Shown: positions 1 to 7,320, numbered from the stretch's first letter. The stretch: DNA of 20,504 nucleotides from Ectopseudomonas composti (GCA_946886245.1 CAMPIF010000017.1:1-20504); one strand, 5' to 3'. Translations and numbers: made by a program. Notes: generated by a model from the sequence alone, not told the origin.

Positions 1-1442
1 GTTCAGGTCTCAACATCAACGAGATTGTCACTGCGTTGGTCAATGCCGAGAAAGCGCCGAAGACCAACCAGCTCGACAATCTCGAGAAGCAGACCACTAC
101 CCGTATCTCTGCGATCGGCACACTCACGGGGGCGATGAACTCCTTCAAGACAGCCCTCGACGCGCTCAACAAGCCTGCCTTGTTCGAGTCGCGTACAGCA
201 AGCACGTCCAACAGCAGCGTACTCAAGGCTGCGGCAACGGCCACGGCGCCTGCCGGCACCTACAGTGTTCAGGTTCAGCAACTGGCTGCTAGCAGCAAGG
301 TTGCCCTGCAGTCCGTATCAGGTGGTACGGGGGCAACGTTCAACAGCGGCACGCTCGAGATTTCTGTCGGAAGCACCAACATCAGTGTCGATGTCACCGC
401 GGCCAACAACACACTTGCCGGTATGCGTGACGCGATAAACGAAGCCGGGAAAGACAGCGGCATAAGCGCCACCATCATTACCGATGATTCCGGTTCCCGC
501 TTGGTGCTGAACTCCACCAAGACGGGTGAAGGTAACGACATCCAGGTGGCAGTTACCGAAGACGGCGAAACTACGGGTAATAACGCCCTGACGACTCAGG
601 CGTTCGCGCCTGTCGCAGATCCCGACAATGAGGGTGCTTTCCTGAAGCCCAGCTCGGACAGTGGGGCGGGCGGTGTGATCAGCCAGGCCAAATCGGCCAA
701 GCTCACCATCGACGGGCTGCAACTGGTGCGTGACAGCAACAAGATCGAGGACGCGCTCGAAGGCGTTACGCTTGATCTCGTGGCAGCGCAGAGCGCTACC
801 GACCTGACGGATGGCAAGACCATCAACCTCACCGTTGGTGTCGACAAGTCGAGCGTCAAGAGTAATCTGCAGAAGTTCGTCGATGCCTACAACGCCTTGA
901 TCACGTCCTCGGCGCAGCTCACGGCGGTCGTCGAAGTGGAAGGCTCCAAGCCTGTGGCTGGCCCTCTGGTTGGCGATTCCACGGTGCGCAGCATCTTGGC
1001 GGGCCTGCGCAATGAGATCGTCAGCATGACCGGTGGCGGGGACGCCGGTGTGCGTGCCCTGGCCGACTTGGGTATCACCACCGACAAGGACGGCAAGTTG
1101 TCTCTCGATGACGACACGCTGACCAAGGCGCTCGACACCAATTTCGATCAGGCGGGGGCTTACCTCACTGGCAGTGACGGCCTGATGGGGCGTCTGTCTG
1201 GTTTCGTATCCAACTATGTGGCGACCGATGGTGTATTGAAGCAGCGTGACAGTGCCTTGCGCGATACCCTGAAGAGCGTTGACTCTCAGCGCGAAAGCCT
1301 GAACAAGCGTGTCGAAAGCCTGCAAACCCGTCTCTATGCCCAGTACAACGCCATGGACTCCTTGGTCGGGCAGCTCACCCGTACCAGTGAGAGTCTGAGC
1401 GGCATGCTCGCCAACCTCCCTGGTTTCGTGAAAAAGGATTAA
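1..1442 (+). CDS. fliD: Flagellar filament cap protein FliD (5' end missing)
   Basis: FliD forms the oligomeric cap at the distal end of the filament, where it folds exported flagellin into place; in Pseudomonas it also acts as an adhesin. The reading frame is open from base 3 with no start, so the true start lies upstream; the first visible residues (SGLNINEIVTALVNAEKAPK) match the conserved FliD N-terminal region, so only about a dozen residues are missing. About 479 residues are visible, close to the P. aeruginosa length. The N-terminal domain (FliD_N), the Ser/Thr/Ala-rich variable D2-D3 domains in the middle, and a C-terminal helical region (roughly the last 80 residues, heptad-like, SVDSQRESLNKRVESLQTRL) follow the usual order. 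The C-terminal helix is where the export chaperone normally binds, consistent with the FliT-like gene downstream. It ends with TAA three bases before fliS. A TTG at 36 is only an internal codon. Confidence 0.96.
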   Translation, partial: SGLNINEIVTALVNAEKAPKTNQLDNLEKQTTTRISAIGTLTGAMNSFKTALDALNKPALFESRTASTSNSSVLKAAATATAPAGTYSVQVQQLAASSKVALQSVSGGTGATFNSGTLEISVGSTNISVDVTAANNTLAGMRDAINEAGKDSGISATIITDDSGSRLVLNSTKTGEGNDIQVAVTEDGETTGNNALTTQAFAPVADPDNEGAFLKPSSDSGAGGVISQAKSAKLTIDGLQLVRDSNKIEDALEGVTLDLVAAQSATDLTDGKTINLTVGVDKSSVKSNLQKFVDAYNALITSSAQLTAVVEVEGSKPVAGPLVGDSTVRSILAGLRNEIVSMTGGGDAGVRALADLGITTDKDGKLSLDDDTLTKALDTNFDQAGAYLTGSDGLMGRLSGFVSNYVATDGVLKQRDSALRDTLKSVDSQRESLNKRVESLQTRLYAQYNAMDSLVGQLTRTSESLSGMLANLPGFVKKD

Positions 1443-1445
1443 GCA

Positions 1446-1838
1446 ATGAGCAAGAACCCGATAGACGCCTACAAGCAGGTCAAGACCAGCCAGGAGGTCT
1501 CGCCCTATCGCACGGTACAGCTGTTGCTCGAAGGCGCATTGCAGCGCGTGATGCTCGCCAAGCAGGCCCAGGCCGAGGGCGATACCGAAATTCGCGGGAT
1601 GGCAGTAGGCAGCACCATCACCATTCTGGGCGTGCTGCAGGCAGCGCTGGACAAGGAACTGGGGGGTGAAATCGCCGAGAACCTGGATGCACTGTACGAC
1701 TATATGACGCGTCGCCTGGCGGGTGTCGCGCTGGACGATACGCCGCGCACCCTGGAAGAGGTTCAGGTGCTGCTGGGTGATATCAAAAGTGCCTGGGATG
1801 CCATTGGTCCGGAGGTCGAGCCGGCGCCTGCTGGCTGA
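1446..1838 (+). CDS. fliS: Flagellar secretion chaperone FliS, first copy
   Basis: FliS is a small helical cytoplasmic chaperone that binds the C-terminus of flagellin and keeps it unpolymerised until export. This 130-residue protein has the family signature: an N-terminal AYKQV segment, [29 protein letters not shown] and a C-terminal LEEVQVLL...WDAI. It ends in a Pro/Glu/Ala tail (EVEPAPAG) that the second copy lacks. The start is ATG with AAGGA about seven bases upstream, inside the end of fliD, so the two genes are tightly coupled. It aligns without gaps to the downstream FliS over about 100 residues but is clearly diverged (roughly 40% identity by eye). Two fliS genes in tandem are known in other Pseudomonas; which client each prefers cannot be told from sequence. 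Confidence 0.93.
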   Translation: MSKNPIDAYKQVKTSQEVSPYRTVQLLLEGALQRVMLAKQAQAEGDTEIRGMAVGSTITILGVLQAALDKELGGEIAENLDALYDYMTRRLAGVALDDTPRTLEEVQVLLGDIKSAWDAIGPEVEPAPAG

Positions 1839-1875
1839 CCGATCGTTTCTTTTTCGTTTTGGCTGGGCCGTTTCA

Positions 1876-1904
1876 GCGACAAAAGCGTTAAAGCTTTGAG
1901 TCGC
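1876..1904 (+). repeat. Imperfect stem-loop between the two fliS genes
   Basis: GCGAC (1876-1880) pairs with GTCGC (1900-1904), and inside it AAAGC (1882-1886) pairs with GCTTT (1893-1897) around a six-base loop GTTAAA; one arm has a one-base and the other a two-base bulge. Outer GGCC/GGCC could extend it. There is no T-run, so it is not a convincing terminator. It overlaps the -35 region of the sigma-28 candidate, so it could act in RNA from the upstream promoter (processing or partial attenuation) or be incidental. Confidence 0.45.
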
Positions 1905-1915
1905 AGGGCCGATAC
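1889..1915 (+). promoter_or_regulatory. Candidate sigma-28 (FliA) promoter upstream of second fliS
   Basis: TAAAGCTT (1889-1896), an 11-base spacer and GCCGATAC (1908-1915) match the enterobacterial flagellar sigma-28 consensus TAAAGTTT-N11-GCCGATAA at 14 of 16 positions with exact spacing. Transcription would start near 1922, about 30 bases ahead of the second fliS. It lies in the only sizeable gap (113 bases) of the fliD-fliT block. That filament genes are FliA-dependent is established; activity of this site is inference. Confidence 0.72.
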
Positions 1916-1925
1916 CTGAGGTATC
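1911..1925. repeat. Perfect dyad over the -10/start of the sigma-28 promoter
   Basis: GATACC-TGA-GGTATC is a perfect 6-base inverted repeat with a 3-base centre. It spans the end of the proposed -10 element and the predicted start point, where an operator would block transcription. No known binding motif is recognised; it may be chance. Confidence 0.4.
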
Positions 1926-1951
1926 AGCCCATCGGTAGAGCGAGAGCGATT

Positions 1952-2332
1952 ATGAACGCAATGGCGGCCCTCAAGCAGTATCAGACCGTCAACAACCAAG
2001 CGCAGGCCGCAGAGGCCAGCCCTCATCGACTGATCCAGATGTTGATGGAAGGTGGTCTGTCTCGCATCGCTCAGGCACGTGGTGCCATGGAGCGTGGTCA
2101 GACAGCGCTGAAAGGTGAATTGATCGGCAAGAGTATTGCCATCGTCGCGGGACTGCGCGAGAGTCTCGACCACCAGCAAGGTGGCGAGCTGGCCGGTAAC
2201 CTCGATAGCCTGTACGAATACATGATCGCCCGTTTGACCGAGGCCAATGTGAGCAACGAGCCGGAGCTTCTCGAAGAGGTTTCAGTGCTGCTGCGTAACG
2301 TCAAACAGGGTTGGGATGCCATCGCTCAGTAG
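1952..2332 (+). CDS. fliS: Flagellar secretion chaperone FliS, second copy
   Basis: A 126-residue FliS-family flagellin chaperone. The N-terminus (MNAMAALKQYQTV), SPHRLIQMLMEGGLSRI, GGELAGNLDSLYEYM and LLEEVSVLLRNVKQGWDAI cover the whole family, and this copy looks the closer of the two to what I recall of P. aeruginosa FliS. The start is the first ATG after the 113-base gap, with a GAGAGCGA stretch as a modest ribosome binding site. The gap carries a sigma-28 promoter candidate, so this copy and the following fliT-like gene may be expressed late, on their own, with flagellin, while the first fliS goes with fliD. The role in flagellin export is known for the family; the division of labour between the two copies is inference. 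Confidence 0.93.
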   Translation: MNAMAALKQYQTVNNQAQAAEASPHRLIQMLMEGGLSRIAQARGAMERGQTALKGELIGKSIAIVAGLRESLDHQQGGELAGNLDSLYEYMIARLTEANVSNEPELLEEVSVLLRNVKQGWDAIAQ

Positions 2333-2357
2333 TGAGCGAGCATCGGAGGAGAAGCGA

Positions 2358-2651
2358 ATGAGTTCATCCGTCCAGCGTTTGCAAGCGACCGGTTCGGCCC
2401 TGCGCGATGCTCTGGCCAAACAGGACTGGGCCGCGATTGGCGAGCTCGATCTGCAATGCCGCATGGTAGTCGATGCGGCCATGGTCGACAGTGATGACGA
2501 AGAAGAGCTGCGCAGTGGCCTGGAAAATCTGCTGTCGCTGTATCGTGAGCTGGTGACCGTTTGTCAGACCGAGCAGCAGCGTCTGGCTGGCGAATTGGTG
2601 CAGCTCAATCAATCCCACCAGGGGGCCAAGGTTTATCAGCTTTTCGGCTGA
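2358..2651 (+). CDS. fliT: FliT-like flagellar chaperone (P. aeruginosa PA1096/FleP type)
   Basis: A small acidic all-helical protein of 97 residues (begins MSSSVQRLQATGSALRDALA, ends GAKVYQLFG). Length, position after fliS and before fleQ, and helical pattern match the protein at this place in P. aeruginosa, variously called FliT-like or FleP; FliT is the export chaperone of the cap protein FliD. I place the start at ATG 2358 because GGAGGAG lies at 2346-2351 with ideal spacing; the longer frame opens at 2316 inside the preceding fliS without a better site. Leu/Gln-rich helices in the C-terminal half (LSLYRELVTVCQTEQQRLAG) suit a helical hairpin chaperone. The gene symbol rests on context and size rather than on a strong motif. 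Confidence 0.75.
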   Translation: MSSSVQRLQATGSALRDALAKQDWAAIGELDLQCRMVVDAAMVDSDDEEELRSGLENLLSLYRELVTVCQTEQQRLAGELVQLNQSHQGAKVYQLFG

Positions 2652-2664
2652 TAACCCGGTGTTT

Positions 2665-2694
2665 ACCGAGTTTAACCCGCAGGTTCGGCTCGGT
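2665..2694 (+). terminator. Possible terminator hairpin after fliT
   Basis: ACCGAG (2665-2670) pairs with CTCGGT (2689-2694), and inside it AACC (2674-2677) pairs with GGTT (2682-2685) around CGCA, with a symmetric 3x3 internal loop. The bases after it are pyrimidine-rich with T-runs further on (2709-2732), rather than a clean U-tract, so termination may be partial or Rho-assisted. The position, 13 bases after the last gene of the block, fits an operon end. Confidence 0.5.
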
Positions 2695-2799
2695 TGTCCC
2701 CTCCCTCCTGTTTCGTTTTTCCTGCTTTTTTATCGGCTGCTACTACCCGACTCTGCAAACAGCTGCTTAGCTAATTCCATTGGCGGGCGAAAAAATTAC

Positions 2800-2831
2800 G
2801 CCATAAAATTGACTGGCTTCAATTTTTTGAC
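2800..2831. promoter_or_regulatory. Two adjacent FleQ-box-like sites in the fleQ promoter
   Basis: The FleQ box reported for Pseudomonas is, as I recall it, GTCAATAAATTGAC. GCCATAAAATTGAC (2800-2813) matches 11 of 14 and TTCAATTTTTTGAC (2818-2831) matches 10 of 14 with both half-sites TCAAT and TTGAC nearly intact. Their centres are 18 bases apart. The inner arms also make an 8-base inverted repeat, AAAATTGA (2805-2812) and TCAATTTT (2819-2826). They overlap the candidate -35 and spacer of fleQ, which would suit repression by FleQ of its own gene. Confidence 0.55.
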
Positions 2832-2837
2832 TTTACT
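2809..2837 (+). promoter_or_regulatory. Candidate sigma-70 promoter for fleQ
   Basis: TTGACT (2809-2814), a 17-base spacer and TTTACT (2832-2837) form a sigma-70-type promoter about 75 bases before the fleQ start. An alternative is TTGGCG (2780-2785), an 18-base spacer and TAAAAT (2804-2809). The region is markedly more AT-rich than its surroundings. fleQ is known to be transcribed by the housekeeping sigma factor in P. aeruginosa. I could not identify a convincing Vfr site. Confidence 0.5.
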
Positions 2838-2911
2838 AGTGGCTAATTGCCGGTGTGTGCCGAAGATCTGGCGCGCAACTCCCCTCACTTCTCGGGTCAG
2901 ACAAGCACAAG

Positions 2912-4387
2912 ATGTGGCGTGAAACCAAAATCCTGTTGATCGATGACAATGCTGCGCGCCGCCACGAGTTGGCGATCATTCTGAGTTTTCTCGGGGAAGA
3001 GCATCTGGCCTGTACCAGTCAGGATTGGCGCAATGCCGTGGCCGAGCTCGCGTCCAGTCGCGAAGTGCTCAGCGTCTTGCTGGGTGATGTCGAGACCAAG
3101 GGGGGCGCACTCGAGCTGACCAAGCAGATTGCCGGCTGGGATGAGTTCCTGCCGCTATTGACGGTTGGCGACTCCAGCGTCGTCGAATGGCCGGAGGATT
3201 TGCGCAGGCGTGTGCTGGCCAGCCTGGAGACTCCGCTCAGCTACAACAAGCTGCTCGATTCGCTGCACCGTGCCCAGGTCTATCGCGAGATGTACGATCA
3301 GGCCCGTGATCGTGGTCGGCAACGCGAGCCCAACCTGTTCCGCAGCCTGGTCGGGACCAGCCGCGCCATTCAGCAGGTGCGGCAGATGATGCAGCAGGTC
3401 GCCGACACTGAGGCCAGCGTGCTGATCCTCGGCGAGTCCGGGACCGGCAAGGAAGTGGTCGCGCGCAATCTGCACTACCACTCCAAGCGTCGCGAGGCGC
3501 CGTTCGTGCCGGTCAACTGTGGCGCGATTCCGGCCGAATTGTTGGAAAGTGAGCTGTTCGGTCATGAGAAGGGCGCCTTCACCGGGGCCATCACCAGTCG
3601 GGCAGGGCGCTTCGAGCTGGCCAACGGCGGCACGCTGTTTCTCGACGAGATCGGTGACATGCCGCTGCCGATGCAGGTCAAGTTGCTGCGCGTCCTGCAG
3701 GAACGCACCTTCGAGCGTGTGGGCAGCAACAAGACGCAGACGGCCGATGTGCGCATCATCGCTGCCACGCACAAGAATCTGGAGAGGATGATCGAGGACG
3801 GCAGTTTCCGTGAGGACCTGTATTACCGCCTCAATGTCTTCCCCATCGAGATGGCGCCGCTGCGCGAGCGTATCGAAGATATCCCGCTGCTGATGAACGA
3901 GCTGATTTCGCGCATGGAGCACGAGAAGCGTGGCTCCATTCGCTTCAATTCGGCCGCCATCATGTCGCTGTGTCGCCATGACTGGGCAGGCAACGTGCGC
4001 GAGCTGGCCAACCTGGTAGAGCGCATGGCGATCATGCATCCCTATGGGGTGATCGGGGTGGGCGAGTTGCCGAAGAAGTTCCGTCATGTCGATGACGAGG
4101 ATGAGCAGCTTGCGGCCAGCTTGCGCGATGAAATGGAAGAGCGCGCCGCGATCATGGCCGGTCTGCCGGGCCTCGACACGCCTGCCATGCTGCCGCCGGA
4201 GGGGCTGGACCTGAAAGACTACCTCGGCAATCTGGAGCAGGGGTTGATTCAGCAGGCGCTGGATGATGCCGGTGGCGTGGTGGCACGTGCGGCCGAGCGC
4301 CTGCGTATTCGTCGTACCACCCTGGTCGAGAAGATGCGCAAGTACGGCATGAGCCGTCGCGAAGAGGACGGCCAGGACGAGGATTGA
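2912..4387 (+). CDS. fleQ: Flagellar master regulator FleQ (sigma-54 activator)
   Basis: FleQ is the c-di-GMP-responsive enhancer-binding protein at the top of the Pseudomonas flagellar hierarchy; with RpoN it activates flagellar genes and it also controls exopolysaccharide genes, helped by FleN. The protein is 491 residues from [13 protein letters not shown]; the frame stays open upstream to 2855 but the homologous start is ATG 2912, which has only a weak ribosome binding site. Order: divergent receiver domain (1-130), AAA+ domain (about 140-380) with Walker A GESGTGKE at 174-181, the sigma-54 contact loop GAFTGA at 221-226 and FLDEIGD Walker B, and a C-terminal Fis-type helix-turn-helix ([21 protein letters not shown]). 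Unlike typical receivers it lacks the conserved Lys (LETPLS instead of a KP motif), yet Asp59 ([10 protein letters not shown]) sits where the phosphoacceptor would be. It is flanked by hairpins and is probably monocistronic. Confidence 0.97.
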   Translation: MWRETKILLIDDNAARRHELAIILSFLGEEHLACTSQDWRNAVAELASSREVLSVLLGDVETKGGALELTKQIAGWDEFLPLLTVGDSSVVEWPEDLRRRVLASLETPLSYNKLLDSLHRAQVYREMYDQARDRGRQREPNLFRSLVGTSRAIQQVRQMMQQVADTEASVLILGESGTGKEVVARNLHYHSKRREAPFVPVNCGAIPAELLESELFGHEKGAFTGAITSRAGRFELANGGTLFLDEIGDMPLPMQVKLLRVLQERTFERVGSNKTQTADVRIIAATHKNLERMIEDGSFREDLYYRLNVFPIEMAPLRERIEDIPLLMNELISRMEHEKRGSIRFNSAAIMSLCRHDWAGNVRELANLVERMAIMHPYGVIGVGELPKKFRHVDDEDEQLAASLRDEMEERAAIMAGLPGLDTPAMLPPEGLDLKDYLGNLEQGLIQQALDDAGGVVARAAERLRIRRTTLVEKMRKYGMSRREEDGQDED

Positions 4388-4437
4388 CCTGGCTGGGAGC
4401 GGCCGCGCAGCTCTGCAGGTCATGATCCTGTAGAGCT

Positions 4438-4454
4438 GGTGCGCATGGCGCACC
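4438..4454. repeat. Short palindromic repeat, copy 1
   Basis: GGTGCGC-ATG-GCGCACC, a perfect 7-base inverted repeat followed by CCTGCGA-like sequence. The same arms recur at 7321-7337 with centre ACG and also run into CCCTAC. Dispersed intergenic palindromes of this look are common in some Pseudomonas genomes (REP-like elements), so this is probably one of a genome-wide family. Confidence 0.6.
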
Positions 4455-4475
4455 CTGCGAGTGATTGCTGACCCA

Positions 4476-4514
4476 AAAGCCGGAGCTTTGACGCAAGCTC
4501 CGGCTTTGTTTTTT
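4476..4514 (+). terminator. Rho-independent terminator after fleQ
   Basis: AAAGCCGGAGCTT (4476-4488) and AAGCTCCGGCTTT (4495-4507) form a perfect 13-base-pair stem around TGACGC, followed directly by GTTTTTT (4508-4514). This is a textbook intrinsic terminator, 89 bases after the fleQ stop. It insulates fleQ from the sigma-54 promoter of fleSR that begins 30 bases further on. Confidence 0.93.
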
Positions 4515-4544
4515 CAAGTTATTGATAAATAAGGATAAAAAAGT

Positions 4545-4560
4545 AGGCACGGGGATTGCT
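4545..4560 (+). promoter_or_regulatory. Sigma-54 promoter of fleSR
   Basis: AGGCACGGGGATTGCT matches the -24/-12 consensus TGGCAC-N5-TTGC except for the first base; GG (4546-4547) and GC (4558-4559) are 12 bases apart as required. The start point would be near 4571, 42 bases before fleS. A small hairpin, ACCGTC (4577-4582) with GACGGT (4587-4592), lies at the start of the leader. RpoN/FleQ control of fleSR is established in P. aeruginosa. Confidence 0.9.
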
Positions 4561-4612
4561 ATAGCTCTTGTATCTGACCGTCTTCTGACGGTGCGTCGTA
4601 CGAGAGAAGCAG

Positions 4613-5827
4613 ATGGAAGCCAACCTTCGTCCTACCGAGTCAGCCGAGCCAGGCGTACCTGCGCCGCTCGAACACGCCAGCCGCGCAGGACTGGAGCAGG
4701 CCTTTGCCCTGTTCAATCAGATGTCCAATCAGCTCAGCGAGTCCTACAGCCTGCTCGAGGCGCGGGTCAATGAGCTGAAGGGGCAACTGGCGCTGGTCAG
4801 TGCTCAGCGCATGCAGGAACTGGCGGAGAAGGAGCGTCTGGCTCATCGCCTGCAAAGCCTGCTGGATCTGCTGCCTGGCGGTGTGATCGTCATCGACGGT
4901 CAGGGTGTCGTGCGTGAGGCCAACCCCGTCGCGCGTGCACTGCTCGGGCAGCCACTGGTGGGTATGCTCTGGCGCCAGGTGATCGCTCGCAACTTCGCGC
5001 CGCGCGAAGACGATGGTCATGAAATCTCCATGCGCGACGGCCGCCGGCTATCCATCGCCACGCGTTCTCTGCACGGGGAGCCGGGGCAGCTTGTGCTGCT
5101 GACCGACCTCACTGAAACCCGTCGCCTGCAGGATCAGCTTTCTCGCCATGAGCGTCTATCGGCGCTGGGGCGCATGGTCGCCTCTCTCGCCCATCAGATT
5201 CGTACGCCACTCTCCGCTGCGCTGCTTTATGCAAGCCACCTGAACGAGCAGGTACTGCCGGCCGAACAGCAGCAGCGCTTCGCCGGGCGCTTGAAGGAGC
5301 GGCTGCACGAGTTGGAAAACCAGGTGCGCGACATGCTGATCTTCGCCCGTGGCGAGCTGCCGCTGCCCGATCGCCTGTCGCCGCCGGTCCTGTTCGATGC
5401 GCTGCGTGCGGCTGCCGATGCGCATGTGGGCGATATGGCCGTGCGCTGGCAGTGCGATGTGCGCGAGGGCGAGCTGTTGTGCAATCGCGACACGCTGGTC
5501 GGTACCGTGCTCAACCTGATCGACAACGCCATTCAGGCTGCCGGGCGCGATGCGCGCCTGAAGATTCATCTCTATCGCCGTGGTGATCAGTTGCGCCTCT
5601 GTGTCAGTGACAACGGGCCAGGGATGAGCCGGGAAACCCTGGCGCGCCTTGGCGAACCCTTCTTTACCACCAAGACCACCGGGACCGGCCTCGGGCTGGC
5701 GGTGGTCAAGGCGGTGGCGCGTGCTCATCAGGGCCAGCTGCTGCTGCAATCGCGTGCGGGTCGTGGTACCTGCGCCATCGTTTCCTTGCCGCTGCAAGGT
5801 GCAGCGCCTCACTCGAATCAGGAGTAA
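4613..5827 (+). CDS. fleS: Flagellar sensor histidine kinase FleS
   Basis: FleS is the cytoplasmic kinase that phosphorylates FleR to turn on mid-class hook and rod genes. The 404-residue protein (P. aeruginosa FleS is about 402) has no membrane segment. A helical coiled-coil-like stretch (about 30-80) leads to a PAS domain (about 80-170, LPGGVIVIDGQGVVREANP), then HisKA with the phosphorylated His194 in LAHQIRTPL, then HATPase with N-box NLIDNAIQAA (from 301), G1 box DNGPGMS (from Asp333), F-box EPFFTTK and G2 box GTGLGLAV (from Gly357). The start ATG has GAGAGAAG upstream. It heads a two-gene operon with fleR, three bases downstream, and is driven by the sigma-54 promoter at 4545-4560. The signal it senses is not evident; as a soluble PAS kinase it probably reads an internal assembly or metabolic cue. 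Confidence 0.95.
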   Translation: MEANLRPTESAEPGVPAPLEHASRAGLEQAFALFNQMSNQLSESYSLLEARVNELKGQLALVSAQRMQELAEKERLAHRLQSLLDLLPGGVIVIDGQGVVREANPVARALLGQPLVGMLWRQVIARNFAPREDDGHEISMRDGRRLSIATRSLHGEPGQLVLLTDLTETRRLQDQLSRHERLSALGRMVASLAHQIRTPLSAALLYASHLNEQVLPAEQQQRFAGRLKERLHELENQVRDMLIFARGELPLPDRLSPPVLFDALRAAADAHVGDMAVRWQCDVREGELLCNRDTLVGTVLNLIDNAIQAAGRDARLKIHLYRRGDQLRLCVSDNGPGMSRETLARLGEPFFTTKTTGTGLGLAVVKAVARAHQGQLLLQSRAGRGTCAIVSLPLQGAAPHSNQE

Positions 5828-5830
5828 CCC

Positions 5831-7246
5831 ATGGCTACCAAAGTCCTGCTGGTTGAAGACGACCGCGCGCTGCGCGAAGCCCTGGCCGATACCCTGTGCC
5901 TGGGCGGGCATGATTATCGGGCGGTCGATTGTGCCGAGGCGGCGTTGGTCGCGTTGACCGAAGAACCGTTCGGGCTGGTGGTCAGTGACGTCAACATGCC
6001 GGGCATGGATGGCCATCAACTGCTGGCGCAGATTCGTGGCCGCTATCCGCAACTGCCGGTATTGCTGATGACCGCCTTCGGCGCGGTGGAGCGGGCGGTG
6101 GATGCCATTCGCCAGGGCGCCGCTGATTATCTGGTCAAACCGTTCGAGCCGCGCACGTTGCTGGAGCTGGTGGCCAGGCATGCACTCGGAAAATTGACGG
6201 CGGGAGATCGTGACGGTCCGGTGGCGCTCGAGCCGGCCAGCGTGCAGCTGCTGGAGCTGGCGTCGCGCGTGGCGCAGAGTGATTCGACGGTGATGATCAC
6301 CGGCGAGTCCGGTACCGGCAAGGAGGTGCTGGCGCGTTATATCCATCAGCAGTCGCCGCGCGCATCCGGGCCTTTCATCGCCATCAACTGTGCGGCGATT
6401 CCCGACAACATGCTCGAGGCCACCTTGTTCGGGCATGAGAAGGGCGCATTCACCGGTGCGGTCAACGCTCAGCCGGGCAAGTTCGAGCTGGCCGACGGCG
6501 GCACCATCTTGCTCGACGAAATTTCCGAAATGCCGCTGGGGCTACAGGCCAAGTTGCTGCGTGTGCTGCAGGAGCGTGAGGTGGAGCGGGTCGGGGCGCG
6601 CAAACCGATCAACCTGAATATTCGTGTGCTGGCCACCAGTAACCGTGATCTGGCCAGTGAGGTGGCGGCGGGGCGCTTCCGTGAGGATCTCTATTATCGT
6701 CTGTCGGTCTTCCCCCTGGCCTGGCGACCGCTGCGTGAGCGGCCTGCCGATATTCTGCCGCTGGCCGAACGACTGCTGGCCAAGCACGTCAAAAAAATGA
6801 ATCAGTCGCACGTGAGGCTGTCCGAGTCGGCTGCGCGAAGCCTGGTGCAGCATCAGTGGCCGGGCAATGTGCGCGAGTTGGACAACGCCATTCAGCGCGC
6901 ATTGATCCTGCAGCAGGGCGGGGTGATTCAGGCGCAGGACCTGTGCCTGCATGCGCCCATCGGCCAATCGGTGCAGGCTGCGGCGCCGCGCCTGGCCGTG
7001 GTGCCGAGCGTTGCGCCGCCAATGGCGCAACCGGTCGAGTCGCCGGGTGCGGTCGATGCCGGCGCGCTGGGCGAGGATCTTCGCCGTCGCGAGTTCCAGG
7101 TCATCATCGATACCCTGCGTGCCGAGCGTGGTCGTCGCAAGGAGGCCGCCGAGCGCCTGGGCATCAGCCCGCGTACGCTGCGCTACAAGCTGGCGCAGAT
7201 GCGTGATGCCGGGATGGATGTCGAGGCGTATCTGTACGCCAGCTGA
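5831..7246 (+). CDS. fleR: Flagellar response regulator FleR (sigma-54 activator)
   Basis: FleR is the NtrC-type partner of FleS and, with RpoN, activates class III flagellar operons. The 471-residue protein has a full receiver domain (acidic pair in LLVEDDR, acceptor Asp53 in VVSDVNMPGMDG, Lys in VKPFEP), an AAA+ domain with Walker A GESGTGKE at 158-165 and sigma-54 contact loop GAFTGA at 205-210, then a Pro/Ala/Val-rich linker (about 375-412) and a C-terminal Fis-type helix-turn-helix (KEAAERLGISPRTLRYKLAQM). Its receiver keeps all phosphorylation residues, in contrast to FleQ. ATG follows AGGAG in the end of fleS with good spacing, so the pair is translated together. No clear terminator follows; the 246 bases before fliE hold two palindromes and a sigma-54 promoter. 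Confidence 0.96.
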   Translation: MATKVLLVEDDRALREALADTLCLGGHDYRAVDCAEAALVALTEEPFGLVVSDVNMPGMDGHQLLAQIRGRYPQLPVLLMTAFGAVERAVDAIRQGAADYLVKPFEPRTLLELVARHALGKLTAGDRDGPVALEPASVQLLELASRVAQSDSTVMITGESGTGKEVLARYIHQQSPRASGPFIAINCAAIPDNMLEATLFGHEKGAFTGAVNAQPGKFELADGGTILLDEISEMPLGLQAKLLRVLQEREVERVGARKPINLNIRVLATSNRDLASEVAAGRFREDLYYRLSVFPLAWRPLRERPADILPLAERLLAKHVKKMNQSHVRLSESAARSLVQHQWPGNVRELDNAIQRALILQQGGVIQAQDLCLHAPIGQSVQAAAPRLAVVPSVAPPMAQPVESPGAVDAGALGEDLRRREFQVIIDTLRAERGRRKEAAERLGISPRTLRYKLAQMRDAGMDVEAYLYAS

Positions 7247-7320
7247 GACTTATCGTCGGTAGCATCGTAGCCGGTCAGGTGCAGCGCTCCATGGCGGTTC
7301 ATGTGTGTCGTCAGCTTCGC

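Noticed and set aside
2561..2922. Small plus-strand frames across the fliT-fleQ gap
   Set aside because: They overlap the hairpin, the FleQ-box-like sites and the fleQ promoter, lack ribosome sites and show no conserved features.
3155..6436. Long minus-strand frames opposite fleQ (3155-4453) and fleS/fleR (5156-6436)
   Set aside because: They lie wholly or almost wholly opposite conserved regulators and read as His/Gln/Arg-rich shadows; the first even crosses a palindrome after fleQ.
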